The translations under genes were made by a program, and so were the position numbers. Of a DNA stretch of 64,000 bases, positions 21,711 through 31,161 are shown piece after piece. The stretch is taken from NCBI RefSeq assembly GCF_017742235.1, contig NZ_JAGHKQ010000002.1:1-64000 (forward strand), given 5' to 3'. The notes under the pieces are model-generated. The model had not been told where the DNA came from. It did no database searches and was given only the letters and a program-made list of their open reading frames with translations. Origin of the DNA: Bacillus sp. 165 (GTDB lineage Bacteria; Bacillota; Bacilli; Bacillales; Bacillaceae_G). The stretch's first letter is position 1; each line of letters begins with the position of its first letter.

Positions 21711-23831
21711 ATGACTCAAGAAAAACAAGTCTTCTCCATGCCGTTTGCAGGCCGCGAGCTTTCTATTGAAGTAGGACAGCTGGCAAAACAAGCAAATGGC
21801 GCTGCTTTAGTTCGTTATGGCGATACTGCAGTATTATCAACAGCAACGGCATCTAAAGAGGCAAAAAAAGTAGGGTTTTTTCCATTAACAGTGAATTATG
21901 AGGAGCGTTTGTACGCAGTAGGCAAAATTCCTGGAGGATTTATTAAACGTGAAGGGCGACCAAGCGAAAAAGCAATTTTGGCAAGCCGTTTGATTGACCG
22001 TCCGATTCGTCCGCTGTTTGCTGAAGGATTTCGTAATGAAGTTCAAGTAGTAAGCGTAGTTATGAGTGTAGACCAAGACTGTTCTTCAGAGATTGCAGCA
22101 ATGTTTGGTTCTTCCTTGGCTCTGACAATTTCTGATATCCCGTTTGAAGGTCCGATTGCTGGAGTAGTTGTTGGCCGTGTAGATGGCGAGTTTTTGATTA
22201 ATCCGACTGTAGAACAAGCAGAAGCAAGTGATATTCACTTAGTTGTAGCAGGTACAAAGGATGCCATCAATATGGTAGAAGCAGGGGCAGACGAGGTACC
22301 GGAAGAAGTGATGCTAGAAGCAATCATGTTCGGACATGAAGAAATCAAACGTCTGATTGCTTTCCAAGAGAAAATTGCGGAAGCGGTAGGAAAAGCAAAA
22401 ACGGAAATTCAGTTGTACGAAGTAGATGCAGACCTTGAGCAAAAAGTGCGTGAAATGGCTGAATCCGATATGATAGCGGCGATTCAAGTACACGAAAAGC
22501 ATGCTCGTGAAGAAGCAATTAGCATTGTAAAAAAACGTGTTCTTGGATTACTTGAAGAACAAGAAGCGAATGAGGATACCCTAGGGCAAGCAAGTGAGAT
22601 TTTAAGCAAAATTGTAAAACAAGAAGTGCGCCGTCTAATTACGGTAGAAAAGATTCGTCCAGACGGAAGAAAGCAAGATGAGATTCGTCCACTTTTCTCT
22701 GAGGTAGGGTTACTTGCGCGTACGCATGGTTCTGGTCTCTTTACTCGTGGACAAACTCAAGCGCTAAGTATTTGTACTTTAGGGGCGCTAGGAGATGTTC
22801 AAATTTTGGACGGTCTCGGAATAGAAGAGTCCAAGCGTTTTATGCATCATTATAACTTCCCTTCTTTCAGTGTTGGAGAGACTGGTCCAATGAGAGGACC
22901 AGGACGTCGTGAAATTGGACATGGTGCACTAGGAGAGCGTGCATTAGAGCCGATTATCCCTTCTGAAAAAGATTTTCCTTACACAGTTCGTCTTGTATCA
23001 GAAGTGTTAGAGTCTAACGGTTCTACTTCACAAGCAAGTATTTGTGCAAGTACGCTGGCTATGATGGATGCAGGAGTACCGATTAAAGCACCGGTAGCTG
23101 GTATTGCCATGGGACTTGTGAAAGCAGGAGAGCATTATACAATCTTAACGGATATTCAAGGCATGGAAGATCATTTAGGTGATATGGACTTTAAGGTAGC
23201 TGGCACATCTAAAGGGGTTACTGCGCTCCAAATGGATATTAAAATTGAAGGGTTATCCCGTGAAATTTTAGAAGAAGCTTTGCAGCAGGCGAAAAAAGGA
23301 CGTATACAAATTTTAGAGCATATGATGTCTGTGATTTCCGAACCACGCAGTGAATTATCACAATATGCGCCGAAAATTTTAACAATGACTATTAATCCAG
23401 ATAAAATACGTGACGTAATTGGACCGAGCGGTAAACAGATTAATAAAATTATTGAAGAAACTGGCGTTAAAATTGATATCGAACAAGATGGCACGGTTTT
23501 TATTTCGTCAGTTGATGAAGAAATGAACCAAAAAGCGAAAAAAATTATTGAAGATATCGTCCGCGAAGTAGAGGTAGGACAGCTGTATCTTGGTAAAGTT
23601 AAGCGTATTGAGAAATTCGGTGCTTTTGTTGAGCTATTCAGTGGTAAGGATGGACTCGTACACATTTCCGAGCTAGCGGAAGAACGCGTTGGAAAAGTAG
23701 AGGATGTTGTTGCTATTGGAGATGAGATTTTGGTTAAGGTAGTAGAGATAGATAAGCAAGGCCGCGTCAATTTGTCTCGTAAAGCCGTAATCAAGGAGCA
23801 AAAAGAGAAAGAACAACAACAACAGCAATAA
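21711..23831 (+). CDS. pnp: Polynucleotide phosphorylase
   Basis: PNPase is the main 3'-5' phosphorolytic exoribonuclease of the cell and interacts with RNase Y and RNase J in Bacillus. The product from ATG 21711 has 706 residues. Two RNase PH domains (about 10-215 and 310-545) flank a helical linker; then a KH domain with [16 protein letters not shown] and an S1 domain with [19 protein letters not shown]. The tail is rich in Lys/Gln (CAA/CAG run). TTG 21705 is a possible alternative start; GAGAGGGG lies 11 nt before the ATG. Confidence 0.96.
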   Translation: MTQEKQVFSMPFAGRELSIEVGQLAKQANGAALVRYGDTAVLSTATASKEAKKVGFFPLTVNYEERLYAVGKIPGGFIKREGRPSEKAILASRLIDRPIRPLFAEGFRNEVQVVSVVMSVDQDCSSEIAAMFGSSLALTISDIPFEGPIAGVVVGRVDGEFLINPTVEQAEASDIHLVVAGTKDAINMVEAGADEVPEEVMLEAIMFGHEEIKRLIAFQEKIAEAVGKAKTEIQLYEVDADLEQKVREMAESDMIAAIQVHEKHAREEAISIVKKRVLGLLEEQEANEDTLGQASEILSKIVKQEVRRLITVEKIRPDGRKQDEIRPLFSEVGLLARTHGSGLFTRGQTQALSICTLGALGDVQILDGLGIEESKRFMHHYNFPSFSVGETGPMRGPGRREIGHGALGERALEPIIPSEKDFPYTVRLVSEVLESNGSTSQASICASTLAMMDAGVPIKAPVAGIAMGLVKAGEHYTILTDIQGMEDHLGDMDFKVAGTSKGVTALQMDIKIEGLSREILEEALQQAKKGRIQILEHMMSVISEPRSELSQYAPKILTMTINPDKIRDVIGPSGKQINKIIEETGVKIDIEQDGTVFISSVDEEMNQKAKKIIEDIVREVEVGQLYLGKVKRIEKFGAFVELFSGKDGLVHISELAEERVGKVEDVVAIGDEILVKVVEIDKQGRVNLSRKAVIKEQKEKEQQQQQ

Positions 23832-23863
23832 AAAAAGTCAGGGAATCATGCCCTGGCTTTTTT
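23831..23863 (+). terminator. pnp terminator
   Basis: AGTCAGGG and CCCTGGCT (one G-U pair) with loop AATCATG, flanked by A6 and T6 runs. It may work on both strands. Confidence 0.85.
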
Positions 23864-24236
23864 ATTTGGATAAAATATGACAATACTTGAGGAAAACATC
23901 TGTCATGCAAACAGTATACTCATCCTTTAGAAGGATGTACGTACAGAAGCAACTAAGAGAACAGCTAAAAATACCCAATTTTTCAAAGGGGAACATCGTG
24001 CTTCTAAAGGTAGGGAGAATGTTCTTATTTTGAATAATACGTGAGATAAGAAGGGATAAATTTACATGCTTCGGAAAAGATTAACATAGAGAGGGGACGT
24101 TGATTGCTGCTAAAACTTGCTATGTCGCTTTAAAAATGTTCTTAGCATGGTGATCATTTTTTTCTTTTTTGGAAAAATGCTTTTCGTTCTACTCCAAACA
24201 GTTTGTACATAATGTGTTACGAGGAGGTAGGAGAGG
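23864..24236. other. Intergenic region pnp-ylxY, no gene recognised
   Basis: About 370 nt without a credible gene. It contains a small hairpin CATCCTT-TAG-AAGGATG near 23922-23938 and an AAAAATG/CATTTTT pair with T-rich tail near 24133-24165, whose loop is long. No convincing sigma-A promoter was found; a sporulation promoter for ylxY is plausible but not demonstrated. Confidence 0.3.
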
Positions 24237-25193
24237 ATGAAACAATTAGGTAAATTGACATTTCTTGCGGTTATCGCTTTGTTTGCCTATATCTTGGTAG
24301 AAAATACGTATATTACTCATTACTTACAGCAAATAAAAGCAGATGCCCTTAGTGCTTCGAAAACGCAGGATGTATTATATGAGGAGATTAGGCAGAAGTC
24401 AAAAGCATACTATATCCCGCCTCAAGATGCTGTTATCGATAAAATATGGAAAGCTATGCCAGGATACAACGGCTTAGAGGTAGATATAAAGGCTTCTTAT
24501 GATAAAATGCAAAAAGAAGGAGTATTTAACGAAAAAAAATTAGTCATCAAGGAGATAAGTCCTAAAGTTCATTTGGGGGATTTGCCGCCTGCTCCTGTGT
24601 ATCGCGGGCATCCAGATAAAAAAATGGTAGCCTTCACGATTAATGTAGCGTGGGGGAATGAATATATACCTAGTATGTTAGAAATATTAAAAAAACATGG
24701 TGTAACAGCTACTTTTTTCTTAGAAGGACGATGGGCAAAGGAGAATCCAACACTAGCAAAAATGATTGCAGATGCGAAGCAAGAAGTTGGAAACCACTCC
24801 TATACACATCCTGACATGAAGACATTATCAACGAGCGCTATACAAGAACAGCTTGTCAAAACCAATGAAGTAATAGAAGCTACAACTGATCAAAAAGTTA
24901 AATGGTTTGCGCCGCCAAGTGGAAGCTATCGTGATGCGGTTGTGGACATTGCCTCTCAACTGGGAATGAGGACCATTATGTGGACTGTAGACACTATTGA
25001 TTGGCAGCGGCCGGACCCTTCAGTACTTATCAATAGAGTTATGAGAAAGGTTCATCCAGGTGCTATCGTATTAATGCATCCAACTTCGTCAACCGCAAAA
25101 TCGTTGGATACACTCATAAAAAATTTAAAAAAACAGGGGTATGAAATTGGAGATGTGTCTACACTTTTAAATGAAAAGCGTATGGATCGATAG
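24237..25193 (+). CDS. ylxY: YlxY-type polysaccharide deacetylase homologue
   Basis: A NodB-fold carbohydrate esterase (family 4) protein of 318 residues. An N-terminal hydrophobic anchor (about 6-21) puts it outside the membrane. The domain runs from about 128 to 310: motif 2 NHSYTHPDM with His187 and His191, motif 3 FAPPSGSYRDAVVD, motif 4 DTIDWQRPDP, motif 5 IVLMHP. Motif 1 reads TINVAWGNE (134-142), with Asn136 and Asn141 where active family members carry Asp, so activity is doubtful. AGGAGGTAGGAGAGG precedes ATG 24237. It neighbours the sporulation-linked mlpA, as in B. subtilis. Confidence 0.9.
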   Translation: MKQLGKLTFLAVIALFAYILVENTYITHYLQQIKADALSASKTQDVLYEEIRQKSKAYYIPPQDAVIDKIWKAMPGYNGLEVDIKASYDKMQKEGVFNEKKLVIKEISPKVHLGDLPPAPVYRGHPDKKMVAFTINVAWGNEYIPSMLEILKKHGVTATFFLEGRWAKENPTLAKMIADAKQEVGNHSYTHPDMKTLSTSAIQEQLVKTNEVIEATTDQKVKWFAPPSGSYRDAVVDIASQLGMRTIMWTVDTIDWQRPDPSVLINRVMRKVHPGAIVLMHPTSSTAKSLDTLIKNLKKQGYEIGDVSTLLNEKRMDR

Positions 25194-25298
25194 ACTTTTG
25201 AATGACATACATTTGAAAAATTGGTATGATTAACAAATAGGATTGAACCATTTACAGAGAAACACATAAGAGCATATTACATAATAGGAGGTTTGCAC

Positions 25299-26537
25299 TT
25301 GATAAATAGATATACTTGTAAAAATGGAGTACGAATTGTATTAGAAAAAATCCCCACTGTACGCTCTGTTGCAATTGGTGTATGGATTCATACTGGCTCT
25401 AGGAATGAAACGGAAAGAAACAATGGAATTTCTCACTTTTTAGAGCACATGCTTTTCAAAGGAACGACCACGCGCTCTGCTCGTGAAATCGCAGAGTCAT
25501 TTGACAGCATAGGCGGTCAAGTGAATGCTTTTACATCCAAAGAATATACATGCTATTATGCTAAAGTACTGGATGAGCATGCAAAATATGGTCTCGATAT
25601 TTTAGCTGATATGTTTTTTAATTCCACTTTTATAGAAGAAGAGCTTAATAAAGAGAAAAATGTAGTATATGAAGAAATTAAAATGTATGAGGATACGCCG
25701 GATGATATCGTACACGATTTATTAACAAAGGTGACCTATGAAAATCATCCACTGGGCTATCCGATTTTAGGTACAGAGCAAACTTTGGCTACGTTTACAG
25801 GTGACATACTGCGTCAATATGTAAAGGATCATTACACACCTGAGCAAGTAGTTGTTTCCATTGCGGGTAATGTAGATGAATCGTTTATTTCAACTGTAGA
25901 ACAGTATTTTGGCAGCTATGAAGGAACAAGCATACAACAGGATATACATAAACCGGAATTTCATGCAAATTCGATAGCTAGAAAAAAAGAAATTGAACAA
26001 GCTCATCTTTGTTTAGGATATAAAGGGTTAGAAGTAGGGGATAAGGATGTATACAATCTGATTTTGTTAAATAACATTCTTGGGGGAAGCATGAGCAGCC
26101 GTTTATTCCAAGAGGTGCGCGAACAAAGAGGATTGGCATATTCCGTATTTTCTTATCATTCTTCCTACAAGGATACAGGTATGCTCACTATTTATGCCGG
26201 AACAGGGAACAATCAACTGGAGACCTTATATGAAACTGTTCAGCAAACAATAGAGCAGCTAAAGAACACCGGTATTACGCAAAAAGAGCTGGATAATAGC
26301 AAAGAACAGCTAAAAGGTAATTTAATGTTAAGTCTAGAAAGTACAAACAGTAGAATGAGCCGAAATGGTAAGAATGAATTACTTTTGCGTAAGCATCGTT
26401 CTCTTGATGAAATCATTGAAAGCATAAACAGTGTGACAAAAGAGAAAGTGGATGCATTGATTGGAAAGACGTTTACCAATGAATTTTCTGCTTCTCTTAT
26501 CAGCCCTACCGGTGAATTACCGAAAGCACTTCAGTAG
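25299..26537 (+). CDS. mlpA: M16-family zinc protease MlpA (YmxG)
   Basis: An insulinase-like (M16, processing peptidase type) protease of 412 residues. The inverted zinc motif HFLEH is at 46-50, with the distal glutamate in the NVVYEEIKMYED segment; the second half has the GGSMSSRLFQEVREQRGLAYSV block typical of the family. TTG 25299 is chosen because AGGAGG lies 7 nt before it; TTG 25293 abuts the site. Family members near spoVF have been linked to regulation of protease genes in B. subtilis. Its own terminator follows. Confidence 0.94.
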   Translation: MINRYTCKNGVRIVLEKIPTVRSVAIGVWIHTGSRNETERNNGISHFLEHMLFKGTTTRSAREIAESFDSIGGQVNAFTSKEYTCYYAKVLDEHAKYGLDILADMFFNSTFIEEELNKEKNVVYEEIKMYEDTPDDIVHDLLTKVTYENHPLGYPILGTEQTLATFTGDILRQYVKDHYTPEQVVVSIAGNVDESFISTVEQYFGSYEGTSIQQDIHKPEFHANSIARKKEIEQAHLCLGYKGLEVGDKDVYNLILLNNILGGSMSSRLFQEVREQRGLAYSVFSYHSSYKDTGMLTIYAGTGNNQLETLYETVQQTIEQLKNTGITQKELDNSKEQLKGNLMLSLESTNSRMSRNGKNELLLRKHRSLDEIIESINSVTKEKVDALIGKTFTNEFSASLISPTGELPKALQ

Positions 26538-26568
26538 CCTGCGAGTTATAACTCGCAGGTCTTTTTTT
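26538..26568 (+). terminator. mlpA terminator
   Basis: A perfect 22-nt palindrome, CCTGCGAGTTA and its complement (26538-26559), followed by TCTTTTTTT. Confidence 0.88.
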
Positions 26569-26617
26569 TAACTAAGCTGAATAGGTACTAGTATATAGGA
26601 CAAAAGAGGTGAGAGCA

Positions 26618-26854
26618 TTGAGATTAAGTGAATTAAGCGGAAAAGAAATTGTAGATTTGCAGCGCGCGGAGCGTTTGGGGGTACTCGGACATGCGGATTT
26701 AGAGATTAACGAACAGGATGGTAAGGTGTTGGCATTAATCATTCCCACAGCTAAATGGAGCGGTTTAAAAAGAAACCAGCAGGATATTCGAATATCATGG
26801 GACCAGATTAAAAAGGTTGGGAAGGATATGATTATTTTTGATTTAGAAAGGTAA
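26618..26854 (+). CDS. ymxH: YlmC/YmxH-family PRC-barrel sporulation protein
   Basis: A 78-residue protein of the YlmC/YmxH family, a PRC-barrel fold. It starts MRLSELSGKEIVDLQRAERLG and includes LIIPTAKWSG. The TTG at 26618 lies 6-7 nt after GAGGTG; the GTG at 26609 is inside that site. Function is not established; it is linked to sporulation by family and by position between mlpA and dpaA. Its stop codon lies inside the A-rich flank of the following terminator. Confidence 0.88.
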   Translation: MRLSELSGKEIVDLQRAERLGVLGHADLEINEQDGKVLALIIPTAKWSGLKRNQQDIRISWDQIKKVGKDMIIFDLER

Positions 26855-26903
26855 AAAAAGCTGAGCTGCGAGACACATATGTGTCTTGCAGCTCAGCTTT
26901 TTT
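26854..26903. terminator. Bidirectional terminator after ymxH
   Basis: A6-GCTGAGCTGC (26854-26869) pairs with GCAGCTCAGC-T6 (26888-26903), with GAGACACATATGTGTCTT extending the stem inside. Almost a perfect 24-bp stem with A run one side and T run the other. Confidence 0.88.
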
Positions 26904-27204
26904 AATCGGTACGAAAGGTTGCTATGAAATAACACGAGTCCCAAGCAGAAGACATGGATAGGTTTTTACATGTTCAGTTTGCCTGGATGCCATTACCGAA
27001 CTGAGGAGGTAATCGGAGGGCATCATACAGTGCAATGAACCTGCTCTTTTTTTCAAGCGGTCAATCACGTTGTACTCGTACGATACATATGATGTGGAGG
27101 AAAACAAAGAGATAGGCGTTTATACACATACAATAATCATACTGTTCTGCCCCTTGCAGATTGGAGGGGTTACAAATATAGAAAAAAAGAAGGTGAAGTA
27201 GGAT
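26904..27204. other. ymxH-dpaA intergenic region
   Basis: About 300 nt without a recognised gene. A CAGTT/AACTG stem occurs near 26970-27003. CATACAATA at 27127-27135 fits the -10 sequence of mother-cell sigma factors (CATAnnnTA), as expected for the sigma-K driven dpaAB operon, but I see no matching -35 at the right distance. A short frame on the - strand (26922-27107) has no ribosome site or family likeness. Confidence 0.3.
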
Positions 27205-28107
27205 ATGTTAACTGACATGCACATAGCTGTGATAGGGGGAGATGCCAGGCAGCTAGAGGTGATTCGAAAGTTAACAGAATTGGATGCAAAGCTTTCTCTG
27301 GTAGGGTTTGATCTATTAGACCATGGATTTACAGGGGCTTCCAAGGAGCAAATCGATGAGCTCGATTTTAATGGATTGGATGCAATCATCTTACCGGTAG
27401 CCGGCACCAATATGGAGGGGCAAGTAGACACAATATTTTCAAATGAAAAGGTAGTCCTCACACAAGAGCAAATCGAACGAACACCGAATCACTTTACAAT
27501 TTATTCAGGAATCAGCAATGCCTATTTAGACACGTTAGCTTCCTCTACAAATCGCAAACTCGTAAAGCTGTTTGAACGAGATGATGTTGCTATTTATAAT
27601 TCGATCCCAACAGTAGAAGGTACCATCATGATGGTGATACAGCATACAGACTATACCATTCACGGATCTTCTATTGCTGTACTCGGCTTTGGCAGAACAG
27701 GGATGAGCGTGGCAAGAGCATTTCAAGCTTTAGGTGCAAAAGTAAAAGTGGGAGCACGACGTTCTGAGCATTTGGCACGTATAACAGAAATGACATTTAG
27801 CCCGTTCCATTTAAGTGACTTAGAAAAAGAAATACAAGATGTGGATATTTGTATCAATACAATTCCTCATCCTGTGGTTACGGCAGCAGTAATTGCAAAA
27901 ATGCCTGCACATACACTGATTATTGATCTGGCGTCAAAGCCTGGGGGGACCGATTTTCGCTATGCAGAAAAAAGAGGTGTGAAAGCATTTTTAGCACCGG
28001 GGCTTCCAGGAATTGTAGCACCGAAAACAGCGGGTAAGATTTTGGCAAATGTATTATCCGCATTATTGATAGAGGATTTAAAAGTAAGAAAGGAGAATAC
28101 AAAATGA
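27205..28107 (+). CDS. dpaA: Dipicolinate synthase subunit A
   Basis: DpaA (SpoVFA) with DpaB turns dihydrodipicolinate-pathway intermediate made by DapA into dipicolinic acid, the spore-core solute. The protein has 300 residues. It starts MLTDMHIAVIGGDARQLEVIRKL; a second Rossmann motif, AVLGFGRTGMSVARAF, lies near residue 157. AAGGTGAAG precedes ATG 27205. The gene overlaps dpaB by 4 nt. Expression is expected in the mother cell late in sporulation. Confidence 0.97.
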   Translation: MLTDMHIAVIGGDARQLEVIRKLTELDAKLSLVGFDLLDHGFTGASKEQIDELDFNGLDAIILPVAGTNMEGQVDTIFSNEKVVLTQEQIERTPNHFTIYSGISNAYLDTLASSTNRKLVKLFERDDVAIYNSIPTVEGTIMMVIQHTDYTIHGSSIAVLGFGRTGMSVARAFQALGAKVKVGARRSEHLARITEMTFSPFHLSDLEKEIQDVDICINTIPHPVVTAAVIAKMPAHTLIIDLASKPGGTDFRYAEKRGVKAFLAPGLPGIVAPKTAGKILANVLSALLIEDLKVRKENTK

Positions 28108-28709
28108 GTTTAAAGGGGAAACGAATCGGCTTCGCATTTACAGGCTCTCATTGTACGTATGAGGAAGTTATGCCGTATTTACAGCAGTTGGTAGACGAAG
28201 GAGCAGAAGTGCTTCCAGTAGTTTCTTATACATTACAAACAACTAACACACGTTTTGGAGAAGGCGTGGAATGGATTAAGAAAATTGAAGAGATTACGGG
28301 TCAAAAGGTCATTGATTCTATCGTAAAAGCTGAGCCACTTGGACCAAAAATTCCCGTTGATTGCATGGTAGTTGCACCGATGACAGGGAACTCCATGAGC
28401 AAGCTAGCAAACGCCATGACAGATTCTCCTGTCCTGATGGCTATAAAAGCAACTTTACGCAACTGCAGTCCTGTTGTTCTGGCAATTTCGACTAATGATG
28501 CACTCGGTCTCAATGGTGTCAATTTAATGCGGCTAATGGCAACAAAAAATATATATTTTGTACCATTTGGGCAAGATGCGCCTGAGAAAAAACCAAACTC
28601 TATGGTTGCTAGAATGGAGCTGCTGCGAGATACTATTGTAACAGCAATAGAAGGGAAACAGCTGCAGCCTGTCATTGTTGAAAAGTTTCGCTATATGAAT
28701 GAAAAATAA
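28104..28709 (+). CDS. dpaB: Dipicolinate synthase subunit B
   Basis: DpaB (SpoVFB) is the flavoprotein-like partner of DpaA. The product has 201 residues and the HFCD flavoprotein fold: GFAFTGSHCTYEEVMPYL at the start, VVAPMTGNSMSKLANAMTDSPVL in the middle, and ISTNDALGLNGVNL. The ATG overlaps the dpaA stop (ATGA), so translation is coupled. Confidence 0.97.
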   Translation: MSLKGKRIGFAFTGSHCTYEEVMPYLQQLVDEGAEVLPVVSYTLQTTNTRFGEGVEWIKKIEEITGQKVIDSIVKAEPLGPKIPVDCMVVAPMTGNSMSKLANAMTDSPVLMAIKATLRNCSPVVLAISTNDALGLNGVNLMRLMATKNIYFVPFGQDAPEKKPNSMVARMELLRDTIVTAIEGKQLQPVIVEKFRYMNEK

Positions 28710-28768
28710 ACAAGAATTTTAGAAAAAATCCTCATGCTGTCATTCGAATATGGTAAAATTGTTCTAAT

Positions 28769-28803
28769 AAAGATGGGGTGCTTGTATCTGCTCCATCTTT
28801 TTA
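28769..28803 (+). terminator. dpaB/asd intergenic terminator
   Basis: AAAGATGG (28769-28776) pairs with CCATCTTT (28793-28800), with an internal GGG/CTC-type extension, and T continues to 28802. It separates dpaAB (sporulation) from asd-dapG-dapA (vegetative). Confidence 0.65.
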
Positions 28804-28845
28804 CGAGTACTATATAGAGAAATTGACCTAGAAAGGGGTATAGTG

Positions 28846-29892
28846 ATGGAAAAGAAAACTTCTTTTCATGTCGCTGTAGTTGGAGCAACCGGTGCAGTTG
28901 GCGAACAAATGTTACAAACTTTAGAGAAACGCAATTTTCCGATAGCAAAGTTATCTTTACTATCGTCAAAACGATCTGCGGGTAAGAAAATAGAATTTAA
29001 AGGCGCGGAATTTGTAGTACAAGAAGCAACGCCTGAAAGTTTTGAAGGAGTAGATATTGCGTTGTTCAGCGCAGGGGGAGCTGTTTCAAAGCAATTGGCT
29101 CCTGAAGCTGTAAAACGTGGTGCAATTGTTGTAGATAATACGAGTGCGTTTCGTATGGACCCGAATGTACCACTTGTGGTGCCAGAGGTCAATGAAAAGG
29201 ATTTATTAGCACATAACGGCATCATTGCCAATCCAAACTGTTCGACAATTCAAATGGTAGTGGCATTGGAACCATTGCGTCAACAGTATGGTTTGAATAA
29301 GGTTATTGTATCTACGTATCAAGCAGTATCAGGTGCAGGTGCATCCGCAATTGAAGAACTAAAAAGACAAGCGGCAGCATTCTTGAGCGGACAAGAAATG
29401 GATCCAAAAATCTTGCCGGTAGGCAGCTTAGATAAGCATTATCCAATCGCGTTCAATGCAATTCCACAAATCGACAAGTTTGAAGAAAACGGGTTCACGT
29501 TTGAAGAAATGAAAATGATTAATGAAACGAAAAAGATTATGCATCTGCCGGAGCTGGAAGTCGCTGCCACATGTGTTCGTTTGCCGGTTGTTGCCGGACA
29601 TTCAGAGTCAGTATATGTGGAAGTGGAGAAATCCGGTGTAACTGCGGAGGAAATAAAGGCACTATTAGCTGAATCAGAAGGTGTTATACTTGAAGACAAC
29701 CCTGCGGAACAGCATTATCCAATGCCGCTTTTCGCAGCAGGAAAAAATGAAGTATTTGTCGGCAGAATCCGTAAAGACTTAAATAATGACAACGGATTTC
29801 ACATGTGGATTGTATCCGATAACTTATTAAAGGGTGCGGCATGGAACTCTGTTCAAATTGCAGAAAGATTAGTGAAACTAGGGTTAGTGTAG
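28846..29892 (+). CDS. asd: Aspartate-semialdehyde dehydrogenase
   Basis: Asd reduces aspartyl phosphate to the semialdehyde with NADPH, feeding lysine, DAP, threonine, methionine and dipicolinate. The product has 348 residues. [18 protein letters not shown] is the NADPH loop, [13 protein letters not shown] contains the catalytic Cys, and [12 protein letters not shown] is the substrate region. ATG 28846 follows AAAGGGG; a GTG directly in front (28843) is a less likely start. The dapG gene begins 20 nt downstream. Confidence 0.97.
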   Translation: MEKKTSFHVAVVGATGAVGEQMLQTLEKRNFPIAKLSLLSSKRSAGKKIEFKGAEFVVQEATPESFEGVDIALFSAGGAVSKQLAPEAVKRGAIVVDNTSAFRMDPNVPLVVPEVNEKDLLAHNGIIANPNCSTIQMVVALEPLRQQYGLNKVIVSTYQAVSGAGASAIEELKRQAAAFLSGQEMDPKILPVGSLDKHYPIAFNAIPQIDKFEENGFTFEEMKMINETKKIMHLPELEVAATCVRLPVVAGHSESVYVEVEKSGVTAEEIKALLAESEGVILEDNPAEQHYPMPLFAAGKNEVFVGRIRKDLNNDNGFHMWIVSDNLLKGAAWNSVQIAERLVKLGLV

Positions 29893-29912
29893 ACTTCTAA
29901 AGAGGTGCTATC

Positions 29913-31157
29913 ATGAAAATTATCGTTCAAAAATTTGGCGGAACATCCGTAAGAGATGACAACGGAAGAAAGCATGCGCTAAAGCATATATCAACAGCAT
30001 TAGAAGATGGATACAAGGTTGTAGCAGTAGTTTCTGCTATGGGGAGAAAAGGAGAACCATACGCAACAGATACGCTGTTAAGCTTAGTGAATGATAAGAA
30101 GGCATTCATCTCTAAAAGGGAACAAGATATGCTATTATCGTGCGGAGAGCTGATTTCGTCTGTTGTCTTCTCTAACATGCTGAACGAACACGGCATTAAA
30201 GCAACAGCATTTACAGGTGCGCAGGCGGGTTTCATCACAAATGCAGACTTTACAAATGCGAAAATTATTGAAATGAAATGCGGACGTATATTGCAAACGT
30301 TGAAGGACCAAGATGTCGTGGTAGTGACAGGTTTTCAAGGACAAACAAAATCAGGTGACATTACCACTCTCGGAAGAGGGGGAAGCGATACATCGGCATC
30401 AGCGTTGGGCGTAGCATTGAATGCAGAGTACATCGATATTTTTACAGATGTAGAAGGTGTGATGACAGCAGATCCGCGTATTGTAAAAGATGCCAGACCT
30501 TTGAATGTTGTTACGTATAATGAAATTTGTAATATGGCTTATCAAGGTGCAAAGGTCATTCATCCAAGAGCAGTGGAAATTGCTATGCATGCTAAAGTTC
30601 CTATCCGAGTACGTTCTACGTATTCAGATAGCCTTGGTACATTAGTAACTGCTTATGATGGAGCCAGCAAAGGGCGAGATGTACAGGAACGTCTTGTGAC
30701 AGGGATTGCCCATGTATCGAATGTTACACAAATTAAAGTGCTGGCAAAAGATGCACCGTATGATTTACAAGCACAAGTCTTTAAGCAGATGGCTCAAGAG
30801 AGGATTAGCGTAGACTTTATCAATATTTCTCCTACAGGAGTGGCTTATACCGTAGGTGATGATGTAGCAGACCGTGCTATTGAAGTATTGCGCAGTATTA
30901 ACTATGAGCCGGTTGTAACAAAGCATTGTGCAAAAGTTTCTATTGTAGGTGCCGGTATTACAGGAGTTCCGGGTGTGACAGCTAAAATTGTTACTGCCCT
31001 GTCTGAAAAAGGTATACAAATTTTACAATCCGCTGACAGTTACACAACCATATGGGTGCTTGTAAAAGAGGAGGATATGGTGGAAGCTGTTAATGCGCTT
31101 CATAAGGCCTTTCAGTTATCGGGAGAAGTTGAGAAGCGTTTGGAATATAAGGAGTGA
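29913..31157 (+). CDS. dapG: Aspartokinase I (DapG type)
   Basis: Aspartokinase phosphorylates aspartate, the first step toward DAP/lysine and dipicolinate. The protein has 414 residues. KIIVQKFGGTSVRDD is the N-terminal kinase signature, TLGRGGSDTSASALG binds the substrate, and two C-terminal ACT domains follow (from about 265). By position in asd-dapG-dapA it is the diaminopimelate-inhibited isozyme. AGAGGTGCTATC precedes the ATG, and dapA begins 4 nt after the stop. Confidence 0.96.
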   Translation: MKIIVQKFGGTSVRDDNGRKHALKHISTALEDGYKVVAVVSAMGRKGEPYATDTLLSLVNDKKAFISKREQDMLLSCGELISSVVFSNMLNEHGIKATAFTGAQAGFITNADFTNAKIIEMKCGRILQTLKDQDVVVVTGFQGQTKSGDITTLGRGGSDTSASALGVALNAEYIDIFTDVEGVMTADPRIVKDARPLNVVTYNEICNMAYQGAKVIHPRAVEIAMHAKVPIRVRSTYSDSLGTLVTAYDGASKGRDVQERLVTGIAHVSNVTQIKVLAKDAPYDLQAQVFKQMAQERISVDFINISPTGVAYTVGDDVADRAIEVLRSINYEPVVTKHCAKVSIVGAGITGVPGVTAKIVTALSEKGIQILQSADSYTTIWVLVKEEDMVEAVNALHKAFQLSGEVEKRLEYKE

Positions 31158-31161
31158 AAAC

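Noticed and set aside
23171..23794. 207-codon frame on the - strand inside pnp
   Set aside because: Mirror of the conserved KH/S1 coding region of pnp; no ribosome site or family likeness.
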